This document shows, piece after piece, positions 47,132 to 55,430 of a DNA stretch of 64,000 bases; positions within the stretch are counted from its first letter, which is position 1, and each line of letters begins with the position of its first letter. This DNA comes from Aurantimonas sp965217685 (GTDB taxonomy: Bacteria; Pseudomonadota; Alphaproteobacteria; Rhizobiales; Rhizobiaceae), in the NCBI GenBank assembly GCA_965217685.1, contig CBDCIZ010000003.1, forward strand, positions 3,224,001-3,288,000. The letters are read 5' to 3'. Both the position numbers and the translations under genes were made by a program. Below the pieces are notes generated by a model. That model was not told the DNA's origin and did not search any database. It saw only the letters and a list, made by a program, of their open reading frames with translations.

Positions 47132-47202
47132 TTTCGGCCCGCTTTCTTCTGACGCCGCCCGACGGGCGTCGCTGATCGGGCGATCCGGATCGCCGTTGAC
47201 AG

Positions 47203-47345
47203 TTTCGGTGCACCTCCATAAAGCTGAAAGACAGCGTTCTCAAAGAGGAAGCCGGTGAGATTCCGGCGCGGTCGCGCCACTGTATCCGGGGCAGTCCCGG
47301 GAGCCAGTCCTTCCCGAATGCTGAAATCACCTGAAACGAGACGCG
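47203..47345 (+). ncRNA. Cobalamin (adenosylcobalamin) riboswitch
   Basis: The leader of cbtB contains the conserved parts of the cobalamin aptamer in order: TTTCGGTGC at the 5' side, AAAGAGGAAGCCGGTGAGATTCCGGC, the B12 box with GCGGTCGCGCCACTGT (about 47267-47282), and the closing GGGAGCCAG. When cobalamin binds, downstream expression is shut off. It is placed to control cobalt uptake (cbtBA) and, if the transcript continues, the cob genes to 56 kb. Confidence 0.93.
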
Positions 47346-47366
47346 CAATCTCAAGGGAATAGCACC

Positions 47367-47579
47367 ATGTCCAACGTCGCTTTTTCATCCGCAATACCCC
47401 TGTCGCAGCCGATTCCCATACGGGACGTCCTGCCATGGGCGGTCTTCATCGGCCTTATCCTGCTCCTCGCGATCTATTTCGTCGGCGCGGAGGAAGGCGT
47501 GACGTCGATCTTCAGCGGCATGTACATCCACGAATTCGTGCATGACGGCCGTCATCTTCTCGGTTTTCCCTGCCACTGA
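47367..47579 (+). CDS. cbtB: Cobalt transporter subunit CbtB
   Basis: 70 residues. One membrane helix (VLPWAVFIGLILLLAIYFVG) is followed by a His-rich C-terminus (MYIHEFVHDGRHLLGFPCH), the CbtB signature. His residues near the end probably bind cobalt at the membrane surface. Directly behind the cobalamin riboswitch and 6 bases ahead of cbtA, which encodes its partner. An inner-membrane protein for cobalt uptake into the cobalamin pathway, from family knowledge. Confidence 0.93.
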   Translation: MSNVAFSSAIPLSQPIPIRDVLPWAVFIGLILLLAIYFVGAEEGVTSIFSGMYIHEFVHDGRHLLGFPCH

Positions 47580-47585
47580 GGATTG

Positions 47586-48359
47586 ATGACCATGACCGGA
47601 TCTTTGTTGTTGCGCGGCATGCTGATCGGCTTGCTCGCGGGTTTCATGGCGTTTTTATTCGCCTATCAATATGGTGAACCGCAGGTCGACCTTGCGATCG
47701 CCTTCGAGGAACGGATGAGTGCCGCCGAGCAGCCGGCGGCCGACGCCGCGGCTCCCGCGGCCGAGGAGCCGGAGCTCGTCAGCCGCAGCGTGCAGTCGAC
47801 GATCGGGCTGGCCACCGGCCTTCTCACCTATGGCGCGGCCATCGGCGGCATCTTCTCGCTGGTGTTCGCCTTTGCCTACGGCCGTATCGGCTTCGGCTCC
47901 TTCGGGGCGCGGACGACCTCGGCGCTGCTGGCGCTTGCCGCCTTCGTGTCGGTGGTGCTGGTGCCGCAGATCAAGTATCCGGCCAATCCGCCGGCGGTGG
48001 GAAGCGACGACACGATCGTGCAGCGAACCTCGCTGTTCTTCATCATCCTGTTGATCTCGATCGCGGTCATGGTGTTTTCGATCGTCCTCGCCCGCCGACT
48101 GTGGGCGTCGAAGGGTGGCTGGAACGCGGTGAGCGTCGCGGGCGGCGTGTTCCTGCTGCTGACGATCGCCGTCAACCTCGCCATGCCCTCGATCGTCGAG
48201 ATGCCGGACGGATTTTCTCCCGACGTGATCTGGAATTTCAGGGTCACGTCGATCGGGATTCATCTCGTGCTCTGGACGGTGGTCGGCCTCGGCTTCGGCA
48301 TGGCCGCCGAACGGGCGCTGGACGAGCGGCCCTTCGGGCGGCTGGCTCATTCTCGCTGA
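47586..48359 (+). CDS. cbtA: Cobalt transporter subunit CbtA
   Basis: 257 residues with about six membrane helices (for example LLLRGMLIGLLAGFMAFLFAYQ and TSLFFIILLISIAVMVFSIVLA), matching the CbtA family. An Ala/Glu/Pro-rich loop lies at residues about 42-62. ATG 47586 with GAGGATT before it is chosen; a TTG one codon upstream is also open. It forms the cobalt permease with CbtB, and the pair is regulated by the riboswitch. Confidence 0.92.
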   Translation: MTMTGSLLLRGMLIGLLAGFMAFLFAYQYGEPQVDLAIAFEERMSAAEQPAADAAAPAAEEPELVSRSVQSTIGLATGLLTYGAAIGGIFSLVFAFAYGRIGFGSFGARTTSALLALAAFVSVVLVPQIKYPANPPAVGSDDTIVQRTSLFFIILLISIAVMVFSIVLARRLWASKGGWNAVSVAGGVFLLLTIAVNLAMPSIVEMPDGFSPDVIWNFRVTSIGIHLVLWTVVGLGFGMAAERALDERPFGRLAHSR

Positions 48360-48360
48360 T

Positions 48361-49032
48361 GCCGGGCGGTCGCACGCGCGGATCGGCCGAACGAGACGGA
48401 CAATCCGCGCGCTGCTGTGCGCTCTCATCGTCGCAGGCGCGTATTCGCACGCGGCCTTCGCCCATGGGGGAGCACGGCCCCGCGGACCGGCAAGCGGCAT
48501 CGAGATCGCCAATCTGACCCACGGACAGATGGCCGTGATCTCGCACTACGGCGGCGATATCCTCGCGCTCGCGGGTCGCCACACTCGACCCGACGACGAC
48601 TTTCGCCGGATCCTGAACTACGCCCGGATTCAGAAGACCTATTGCGCATGGGGGCTCGTTCCCGGCAGCGTGACGGACGAGGCCAGCCCGTTCAACGAGT
48701 GCAGCCACGCCTATCTTGCCGCCGTGAGCGATATCCTGCGGCGCATGATGGGCGAACCGCATCGGGCAGCTGAAATCGACCTTCTTGCGGTGAGGATCAA
48801 CCGGTCCATGCTGATCAACGGTGCCGCCTTGCAACTCTGCCGGTTCAGCGGCGAGACCTTCAATACGGCTTCGACGCTGAAGCCGGACTGGGCCGGAGTG
48901 CCGTTTCATCCTGAGAGCCTGGCGACCTTCGGGCTGCTCGGTCTATTTGTTTTGGGCGGTTCGGCTCTGGCGTGGCGGTCGCTGCCGGGCTCGGGCCGGG
49001 CAGCGGGGCCCGATCAGGTGAATCCGTCATGA
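48361..49032 (+). CDS. Exported protein of unknown function, start codon unclear
   Basis: The first ATG in frame is at 48529, but the frame is open from about 48229 and encodes a convincing signal peptide just before it (RTIRALLCALIVAGAYSHAAFAHGG, about 48400-48475). The true start is therefore probably upstream, using a non-ATG codon, or there is a frameshift next to the cbtA stop. The mature part has an IQKTYCAWGLV core with four Cys and ends in one membrane helix (SLATFGLLGLFVLGGSALAW). The stop overlaps the cobU start (ATGA). Placement suggests a role in cobalt or cobalamin handling, otherwise unknown. Confidence 0.6.
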   Translation, partial: AGRSHARIGRTRRTIRALLCALIVAGAYSHAAFAHGGARPRGPASGIEIANLTHGQMAVISHYGGDILALAGRHTRPDDDFRRILNYARIQKTYCAWGLVPGSVTDEASPFNECSHAYLAAVSDILRRMMGEPHRAAEIDLLAVRINRSMLINGAALQLCRFSGETFNTASTLKPDWAGVPFHPESLATFGLLGLFVLGGSALAWRSLPGSGRAAGPDQVNPS

Positions 49033-49568
49033 CCGGCATGACGGATTCACCCGGCGACGGAGTGACGCTGGTGCTGGGCGGCGCGCGCTCCGGCAAGAGC
49101 GCTCACGCCGAGCGGCTGGTCGAGGCAAGCGGGTTGCAGCCGGTCTACATCGCGACCGGCCGGGCCTTCGACGGCGAGATGGAAACGCGGATCGCGGACC
49201 ATCGCGTGCGGCGGGGAGATCGGTGGCGGACCGTCGAGGCGCCGCTCGAACTCGCCGCGGCGATCGCGGCGGAGGCGAAGCCGGGCAACGCGGTTCTCGT
49301 CGATTGCCTGACGCTCTGGCTGACCAATCTGATGCTGGAGGAACGCCCTGTCGCGGCGGAATGCGAAGGGCTCGTCGAAGCCTTGCGTGGCCATCACGGC
49401 GGCCCGCTCGTGCTCGTGTCGAACGAGGTCGGGCTCGGCATCGTGCCGCAGAATGCGATGGCGCGGGCGTTTCGAGATTATGCGGGTCGGCTGCATCAGG
49501 AGATCGCGGCGGTGGCGCATCGGGTGGTGTTCGTCGCCGCCGGACTGCCGCTGACACTGAAGGGCTGA
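49029..49568 (+). CDS. cobU: Bifunctional adenosylcobinamide kinase/guanylyltransferase
   Basis: 179 residues. The P-loop VLGGARSGKSAHAERL (residues about 14-29), the DCLTLWLTNLML motif and VSNEVGLGIVPQNAMARAFRDYAGRLHQ are the CobU/CobP signatures. The enzyme phosphorylates adenosylcobinamide and attaches GMP, preparing the upper part of cobalamin for loop assembly. Translationally coupled to the preceding exported-protein gene. Known as cobP in Pseudomonas denitrificans and related alphaproteobacteria. Confidence 0.93.
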   Translation: MTGMTDSPGDGVTLVLGGARSGKSAHAERLVEASGLQPVYIATGRAFDGEMETRIADHRVRRGDRWRTVEAPLELAAAIAAEAKPGNAVLVDCLTLWLTNLMLEERPVAAECEGLVEALRGHHGGPLVLVSNEVGLGIVPQNAMARAFRDYAGRLHQEIAAVAHRVVFVAAGLPLTLKG

Positions 49569-49665
49569 CGACCAAGAGGCCGACAACATGCGACCGTCGC
49601 CCGATACAATTTCATTGCGGTTTCCGGCGTCGTCGCCGCCCCGCCCGGTTCAACAGGAGGCTTTC

Positions 49666-50757
49666 ATGCAGGGCCAGAAGATTCCCGCCACCGTCATCAC
49701 CGGCTTTCTCGGAGCCGGCAAGACGACGCTGATCCGCAACATGCTGCAGAACGCCGGTGGGCGGAAGATCGCACTGATCATCAACGAGTTCGGCGACCTC
49801 GGCGTCGACGGCGACATCCTGACCGGTTGCGGCATCGAGACCTGCACGCAGGACGACGTGGTCGAGCTGACCAACGGCTGCATCTGCTGCACGGTCGCCG
49901 ACGACTTCATTCCGACGATGACGAAGCTTCTCGAACGCGACCGGCTGCCCGACCACATCGTCATCGAGACGTCGGGTCTGGCGCTGCCGCAGCCGCTGGT
50001 CGCGGCGTTCAACTGGCCCGAGGTCAAGACGCGCGTGACGGTCGACGGGGTCGTCACGGTGGTCGACACGGCGGCGGTCGCGGCCGGGCGCTTTGCCGAC
50101 GACGAGGCGAAGGTCGCGGCGCAGCGGGCGGCGGACGACAGTCTCGATCACGAGAACCCGCTGGAGGAACTGTTCGAGGACCAGATCACCGCGGCCGACA
50201 TGATCGTCCTCAACAAGGCCGATCTCGTCGATCGCGAAACGCTGGAGCGAGTGCGGACCGAGATTTCCGGCCAGAGCGCGCGATCGGTGAAGATCGTCGC
50301 GTGCGAGGGCGGCAAGCTGCCGACGGACGTGCTGCTCGGCCTCGGCTCGGCAACCGAGGACCTGATCGAGGGACGCAAGTCGCATCACGAGCTTGAGCAT
50401 GAAGGCGCGCCCCACGACCACGATCACGACGAGTTCGAGAGCTTCGTCGTCACCGGCGGCGACGTCGCCGACCCGAAGCGGTTTGCCGGCGACCTCGCGG
50501 CGCTGATCGAGACCCACGACATCCTGCGGCTCAAGGGATTCGCCAACGTGCCCGGCAAGCCGATGCGGCTGGTCGTGCAGGCGGTCGGGCAGCGGATCGA
50601 GACCTATTTCGACCGCGCGTGGAAGCCGCAGGAGACACGGGCGACGAAGCTGGTGGTGATCGGACTGCACGATGGGCTGACGGACGCGGTGCAGGCCGAG
50701 ATCGCGGCGGCGATCGCGGCGATGACGGACGTGAAAAGCGCGGAAGCGGCGGAATAG
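49666..50757 (+). CDS. cobW: CobW GTPase/metallochaperone
   Basis: 363 residues. The P-loop VITGFLGAGKTTLIRN (residues about 9-24), the metal-binding CICC motif in LTNGCICCTVADDF, NEFGDLGVDG and NKADLVD of the G domain, and a His-rich loop (HHELEHEGAPHDHDHDEF) are all present, followed by the CobW C-terminal domain. It delivers cobalt to the CobNST chelatase using GTP. AGGAGG lies before ATG 49666. It sits 13 bases ahead of cobN. Confidence 0.95.
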   Translation: MQGQKIPATVITGFLGAGKTTLIRNMLQNAGGRKIALIINEFGDLGVDGDILTGCGIETCTQDDVVELTNGCICCTVADDFIPTMTKLLERDRLPDHIVIETSGLALPQPLVAAFNWPEVKTRVTVDGVVTVVDTAAVAAGRFADDEAKVAAQRAADDSLDHENPLEELFEDQITAADMIVLNKADLVDRETLERVRTEISGQSARSVKIVACEGGKLPTDVLLGLGSATEDLIEGRKSHHELEHEGAPHDHDHDEFESFVVTGGDVADPKRFAGDLAALIETHDILRLKGFANVPGKPMRLVVQAVGQRIETYFDRAWKPQETRATKLVVIGLHDGLTDAVQAEIAAAIAAMTDVKSAEAAE

Positions 50758-50770
50758 GCGGCGGTCCGCC

Positions 50771-53700
50771 GTGCATCTTCTCCTTGCCCAAAAAGGCACG
50801 ATCGACGAGGCCGGCGAGGCGGTCGATCTCGGCCAGTCGCCGGCCGATGTCGTGGTGCTGTCGGCCGCCGACACGGAGATCGCGGCGCTGGCCGGTGCTG
50901 CGGGGCGGCTCGGCGACGAGGCGCCGTCGCTGCGGCTGGCCAATCTTCTCAGGCTCAAGCATCCGATGTCCGTCGACGCCTATGTGGCGCGCACGGTTTG
51001 CCATGCCCGCATCGTCGTCGTGCGGCTGCTCGGCGGGGCGGCGTACTGGCCCTATGGGCTCGACGCGCTGCTGGCCAACGCGCAGGCGACGGGCGGGGCA
51101 CTGGTGGTGCTGCCCGGCGACGACAAGCCGGATGCGGGGCTCGATCGGTTCAACAGTTGGCCGGGGGAGAAGCGCGACCGGTTGTGGCGGTATCTCGTCG
51201 AGGGCGGGGCGGCGAATGCGACGAAGTTCATCGAGGCTCTAAGGGCGGAGCTTGAGGGCGGAGAGTGGCCGGCTGCGGCGCAGCCGCTGCTGAAGGCGGG
51301 GGTGCTGGAGCTGACGCGCTCTCCACCTCCCCCTTGTGGGGAGGTCGCGCCAGAGGCGCGGGCGGGGTGTGGGGAGGTCGCGCCAACGGCGCGGGTGGGG
51401 TGTGGGGAGGTCGCGCCAGAGGCGCGGGCGGGGGGACTTTCGAGCCTGAAACACCTCACCCCGTCGCTGCACGACGACCCTCCCCATCAAGGGGAGGGTG
51501 GGGAAAAACCCCTCGCCGCCGTCATCTTCTACCGCGCGCTGATGCAGAGCGGGCAGACGGAGCCGGTGGAGGCGTTGGCGGCGGCGCTGGCCGAGCGGGG
51601 CATGGACGTGCTGCCGATCTATGTGTCGAGCCTGAAGGACGCCGTGTCGGCGGAGACGGTTCGGGCGCTGTTCGCCGAGCCCACCGGGGGACGTGGGCCC
51701 GAAATCGTCGTCAATCTCACCGGATTCGCGGTCTCCTCGCCCGGCGCGGCGCGCGTGCCGACGGTGCTGGAGGAGACCGGTGCCGTGGTGCTGCAGGCGG
51801 TGCTGGCGAGCGGGTCGCAAGCGGCCTGGATTGCCTCGGCGCAGGGGCTTTCGGCGCGCGATCTGGCGATGAACGTGGCGCTGCCGGAGGTCGACGGACG
51901 GGTGCTGTCTCGGGCCATCGCCTTCAAGTCGGCGGGCGAATGGGACGCCAGGACCGAGACGGATATCGTGTCGCACAAACCGGTGGCGGGGCGGGTGGCG
52001 TTCGTCGCCGAGCTGGCGGCGCGGTGGGCCCGGCTGCGGCGGAAGGCGAATGGCGACAAGCGAGTGGCCATCCTGCTCGCCAATTATCCCAACCGCGACG
52101 GGCGGATCGGCAACGGCGTCGGGCTGGACACGCCGGCCGGGACGATCGAAGTGCTTCGGGCGATGCGGGACGCGGGATATCCGGTGGCGGATGTGCCGGT
52201 GGATGGCAACGCGCTGATCGATCGGCTGATGGCGGGGGTGACCAATTCCGGCGTCGGCGGTTCCGGTGCAACGGTGCGCGAAATCCGCGAGGCGCTGTCA
52301 GTCGCGGATTATCGGCGATTCTTCGAGGGGCTGCCCGAGGCGGTTCGCGCGGCGGTGATCGAGCGCTGGGGCGAACCGGAGAGCGATCCCTTCGTCGTCG
52401 CGCACAAGGGCGAACCAGCGTTCGCGCTGCCGCTCATGAAGCTCGGCGAGACTTTGGTCGGCGTCCAGCCGGCGCGGGGCTACAACATCGATCCGAAGGA
52501 GACCTACCACTCGCCGGATTTGGTGCCGCCGCACAATTATCTGGCGCTCTATGCTTTCCTGCGCACGCGCACCGACGTCGATGCGGTGATCCATATGGGC
52601 AAGCACGGCAATCTGGAATGGCTGCCGGGCAAGGCGCTGGCGCTGTCGGAAGCCTGTTTCCCCGAGGTCGTGTTCGGGCCGCTGCCGCAGCTTTATCCGT
52701 TCATCGTCAACGATCCGGGCGAAGGCACGCAAGCCAAGCGCCGGACCTCGGCGGTGATCGTCGATCACCTGACGCCGCCGCTGACGCGGGCGGAAACCTA
52801 TGGCGCCCTCAAGGACCTGGAGGCGCTGGTCGACGAGTATTACGAGGCGGCCGGAACGGACCCGCGCCGGCTGGTGCTTCTGAAGACGCAAATTCTCGAA
52901 CTGGTTCGCGACATCGGGCTGGATCAGGATGCCGGGATCGGCTTAGGCGAGGCGGAGGATACGGCGCTCGAAAAGCTCGACGCGTATCTGTGCGATCTGA
53001 AGGAGATGCAGATCAGGGACGGACTGCATGTGTTCGGCGTGGCGCCGCAGGGGCGGCTTCTGACCGACCTCGTCGTGGCGCTGGCGCGGCTGCCGCGCGG
53101 CGAGGGGGCGGGGGAAGGGTCGTTGCATCGCGCGATTGCGGGGGATTTGCTGGGGGGAGGCGGCGTCGAAAGAGGCGCCATTCCTCTCCCGAGTCGGGAG
53201 AGGGGTCCGGAGGACGGGCGAGACACGCGGCTCGCCCCGGGGGATGCGAGCGGGAGCGAGCAGACGGGTGAGGGTGTGCTGGGCGATCGCGTTCGAACGA
53301 AAGCACTCTTCATACCCTCATCCCCTGCCGGACCTTCTCCCGACTCGGGAGAAGAAGGCGGTTTCGATGGTTTCAATCCACTGGATTGCGAAATGGCCAC
53401 GGCGTGGACCGGTTTGCGCCCTGCGGTGCTGTGCGAGCTTTCGACAGACCCCTGGCGCACGGCCGGCGACACCGTCGAGCGGATCGAGCTGCTGGCGGCC
53501 AAACTGGTGGCAGGCGAGCTGACCGCCGAGCCGGACTGGACGCGCACGGCGGCGGTGATGGCGAATGTCGAGGCGCTGCTGTTGCCGGCCGTCACCGGCT
53601 CGGGGCCGGCGGAGATTGCCGGGCTTCTCAACGGTCTCGCCGGGCGGTTCGTGGCGCCGGGGCCTTCGGGGGCGCCGACGCGGGGGCGGCCGGACGTGTT

Positions 53701-54937
53701 GCCGACGGGGCGGAACTTCTACTCCGTCGACACGCGTGCGGTGCCGACGCAGGCCGCCTATACGTTGGGGAAAAAATCCGCCGAGCTGCTGGTGACGCGG
53801 CATCTGCAGGACCAGGGCGAGTGGCCGACCTCGATCGGGCTGACCGCCTGGGGCACCTCCAACATGCGCACGGGCGGCGACGACATCGCGCAGGCCTTCG
53901 CGCTGATCGGGGCGAAGCCGGTCTGGGACCGCGCGTCGCGGCGGGTGACCGGCTACGAGATCGTGACGCTGGCCGAACTCGGGCGACCGCGGGTGGACGT
54001 GACCCTGCGCATTTCCGGCTTCTTCCGCGATGCGTTTCCCGAACAGATCGCGCTGTTCGACCGGGCGATCCGGGCCGTCGGCGCGCTGGACGAGGAGGCG
54101 AGCGACAATCCGGTCGCGGCGCGGATGGCCGCCGAGCGGGACGGTCTCGTTGCGGACGGCGTGCCGGCGGACGAGGCCGAAAAGCGGGCGGGTTTCCGCA
54201 TCTTCGGCTCGAAGCCGGGGGCCTATGGCGCGGGTCTGCAGGCGCTGATCGACGAGAAGGGCTGGGAAGACGCCGCCGATCTGGCGGAGAGCTATCTCGT
54301 CTGGGGCTCCTACGCGTATGGAGCGGACGCCGAAGGTGAGCCCGAGCGCGAAACCTTCGAGGCGCGGCTTTCGGGAATCGAGGCGGTGGTGCAGAATCAG
54401 GACAATCGCGAGCACGATCTTCTGGACTCCGACGACTACTACCAGTTCGAGGGCGGGATGACGGCGGCGGTCGAGCATGTCTCAGGGGCGCGGCCTGTCG
54501 TCTATCACAATGATCATTCGCGGCCGGAAAAGCCGGTGGTGCGGACGCTGGAGGAGGAGATCGGCCGGGTGGTGCGGGCGCGGGTCGTCAACCCGAAATG
54601 GATCGCCGGCATCATGCGGCACGGCTACAAGGGTGCCTTCGAGATCACGGCCACCGTCGACTATCTGTTCGCGTTCGCGGCGACGACCGGGGCGGTGCGC
54701 GACCACCATTTCGAGGCCGTGTACCAGGCGTTCGTGGCCAACGAGGCTGTTCGCGCGTTCATGCTTCAGAACAATGCGAACGCCTATGACGAGATGACCG
54801 ACCGGCTTGCCGAGGCGATCGATCGCGGCCTATGGGTGCCGCGGTCGAACTCGGCGCGGGCCGGGCTGTCGGAGCAGCGCGCCAGGCAGCCTATCGGGCA
54901 AAAGGCACGGTCCGATGGGCGGCCCGATGGGCGCTAG
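50771..54937 (+). CDS. cobN: Cobaltochelatase subunit CobN with two in-frame repeat insertions
   Basis: 1388 residues, about 110 longer than the typical 1275. CobN is the large subunit that inserts cobalt into hydrogenobyrinic acid a,c-diamide with CobS and CobT, ATP-driven. Conserved parts include VIHMGKHGNLEWLPGK, PFIVNDPGEGTQAKRR and MRTGGDDIAQAF. Two stretches are foreign to the family: residues about 183-246 (three copies of an 11-residue repeat CGEVAPEARAG plus a Pro/His-rich part) and about 778-866 (a Gly/Ser/Arg-rich part encoded by a mosaic palindromic repeat). Both keep the frame, so the protein is presumably still made. GTG start, close behind cobW. Confidence 0.93.
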   Translation: MHLLLAQKGTIDEAGEAVDLGQSPADVVVLSAADTEIAALAGAAGRLGDEAPSLRLANLLRLKHPMSVDAYVARTVCHARIVVVRLLGGAAYWPYGLDALLANAQATGGALVVLPGDDKPDAGLDRFNSWPGEKRDRLWRYLVEGGAANATKFIEALRAELEGGEWPAAAQPLLKAGVLELTRSPPPPCGEVAPEARAGCGEVAPTARVGCGEVAPEARAGGLSSLKHLTPSLHDDPPHQGEGGEKPLAAVIFYRALMQSGQTEPVEALAAALAERGMDVLPIYVSSLKDAVSAETVRALFAEPTGGRGPEIVVNLTGFAVSSPGAARVPTVLEETGAVVLQAVLASGSQAAWIASAQGLSARDLAMNVALPEVDGRVLSRAIAFKSAGEWDARTETDIVSHKPVAGRVAFVAELAARWARLRRKANGDKRVAILLANYPNRDGRIGNGVGLDTPAGTIEVLRAMRDAGYPVADVPVDGNALIDRLMAGVTNSGVGGSGATVREIREALSVADYRRFFEGLPEAVRAAVIERWGEPESDPFVVAHKGEPAFALPLMKLGETLVGVQPARGYNIDPKETYHSPDLVPPHNYLALYAFLRTRTDVDAVIHMGKHGNLEWLPGKALALSEACFPEVVFGPLPQLYPFIVNDPGEGTQAKRRTSAVIVDHLTPPLTRAETYGALKDLEALVDEYYEAAGTDPRRLVLLKTQILELVRDIGLDQDAGIGLGEAEDTALEKLDAYLCDLKEMQIRDGLHVFGVAPQGRLLTDLVVALARLPRGEGAGEGSLHRAIAGDLLGGGGVERGAIPLPSRERGPEDGRDTRLAPGDASGSEQTGEGVLGDRVRTKALFIPSSPAGPSPDSGEEGGFDGFNPLDCEMATAWTGLRPAVLCELSTDPWRTAGDTVERIELLAAKLVAGELTAEPDWTRTAAVMANVEALLLPAVTGSGPAEIAGLLNGLAGRFVAPGPSGAPTRGRPDVLPTGRNFYSVDTRAVPTQAAYTLGKKSAELLVTRHLQDQGEWPTSIGLTAWGTSNMRTGGDDIAQAFALIGAKPVWDRASRRVTGYEIVTLAELGRPRVDVTLRISGFFRDAFPEQIALFDRAIRAVGALDEEASDNPVAARMAAERDGLVADGVPADEAEKRAGFRIFGSKPGAYGAGLQALIDEKGWEDAADLAESYLVWGSYAYGADAEGEPERETFEARLSGIEAVVQNQDNREHDLLDSDDYYQFEGGMTAAVEHVSGARPVVYHNDHSRPEKPVVRTLEEEIGRVVRARVVNPKWIAGIMRHGYKGAFEITATVDYLFAFAATTGAVRDHHFEAVYQAFVANEAVRAFMLQNNANAYDEMTDRLAEAIDRGLWVPRSNSARAGLSEQRARQPIGQKARSDGRPDGR
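51335..51433 (+). repeat. Three tandem 33-bp repeats inside cobN
   Basis: Units at 51335-51367, 51368-51400 and 51401-51433, each beginning TGTGGGGAGGTCGCGCC. The first and third are identical and the middle one differs at three positions. Each encodes 11 residues (CGEVAPEARAG type). Because 33 is a multiple of three the copies keep the reading frame. Confidence 0.95.
51477..51499. repeat. Hairpin at the 3' end of the first cobN insertion
   Basis: ACCCTCCCC and GGGGAGGGT pair perfectly around ATCAA. Together with CCTCCCC/GGGGAGG at about 51327-51344 it bounds the inserted stretch, as in intergenic palindromic elements. Confidence 0.8.
53183..53354 (+). repeat. Mosaic palindromic repeat inside cobN (second insertion)
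   Basis: 53183-53275 and 53314-53354 match the reverse complement of 35371-35458 and 35262-35308, in the same order. Both ends carry CTCCCGAnTCGGGAG palindromes. It is translated as part of CobN (for example PLPSRERGPEDGRD and PSPDSGEEG) without a stop codon or frame change. Confidence 0.9.
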
Positions 54938-54988
54938 GCTGGCCGGGCCGGGGCATTTCCGGGCCGCGCGCCGGTTGGAGGAGTTGTC

Positions 54989-55426
54989 TTGAACATCGAA
55001 CGCCTGGTCCAGGCCGACGACGCGGCCAGAGCGCGGGTGGTCGGGCCGCTGGCCGAAACGGAGACACGGCAGGACTTTGCGTTTTCGCCCCGTCACGTCG
55101 TCCTGGCGCTGACCGATATCGAGGGAATCGATGGTGGGCTCGTCGCGCAGATCTACTGGGACTGGATGACGATCGAGATCGTCGCCGTTCCCGAGCGCAT
55201 TCGCGGCGCCGGCTTTGGCCGGCAGTTGGTCGAAGCCGCCGAAGCGATCGCGATCGAGAGCGGTTGCACGGGGGCCTGGGTCGACACCTATTCGTTCCAG
55301 TCGCCGGGCTTCTACGAGGCCATGGGCTACCGACCCTTCGGCCGGCTGCCGGACTATCCGAAGGGCAAAAGCCGCATCTTCTACGCCAAGCATTTCGACA
55401 CGCATTCGATCGAGAGGGAGAGTTGA
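54989..55426 (+). CDS. GNAT family acetyltransferase
   Basis: 145 residues starting at TTG with GGAGGAG before it. The acetyl-CoA loop is AVPERIRGAGFGRQLVEAAEAIA (residues about 70-92) and the late GFYEAMGYRPFGRLPDYPKG is the usual beta-bulge end of the fold. It lies between cobN and cobO in the same direction, 4 bases ahead of cobO, so it is part of the cobalamin transcript, but acetylation is not a known step of that pathway. Substrate unknown. Confidence 0.85.
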   Translation: MNIERLVQADDAARARVVGPLAETETRQDFAFSPRHVVLALTDIEGIDGGLVAQIYWDWMTIEIVAVPERIRGAGFGRQLVEAAEAIAIESGCTGAWVDTYSFQSPGFYEAMGYRPFGRLPDYPKGKSRIFYAKHFDTHSIERES

Positions 55427-55430
55427 GCCG

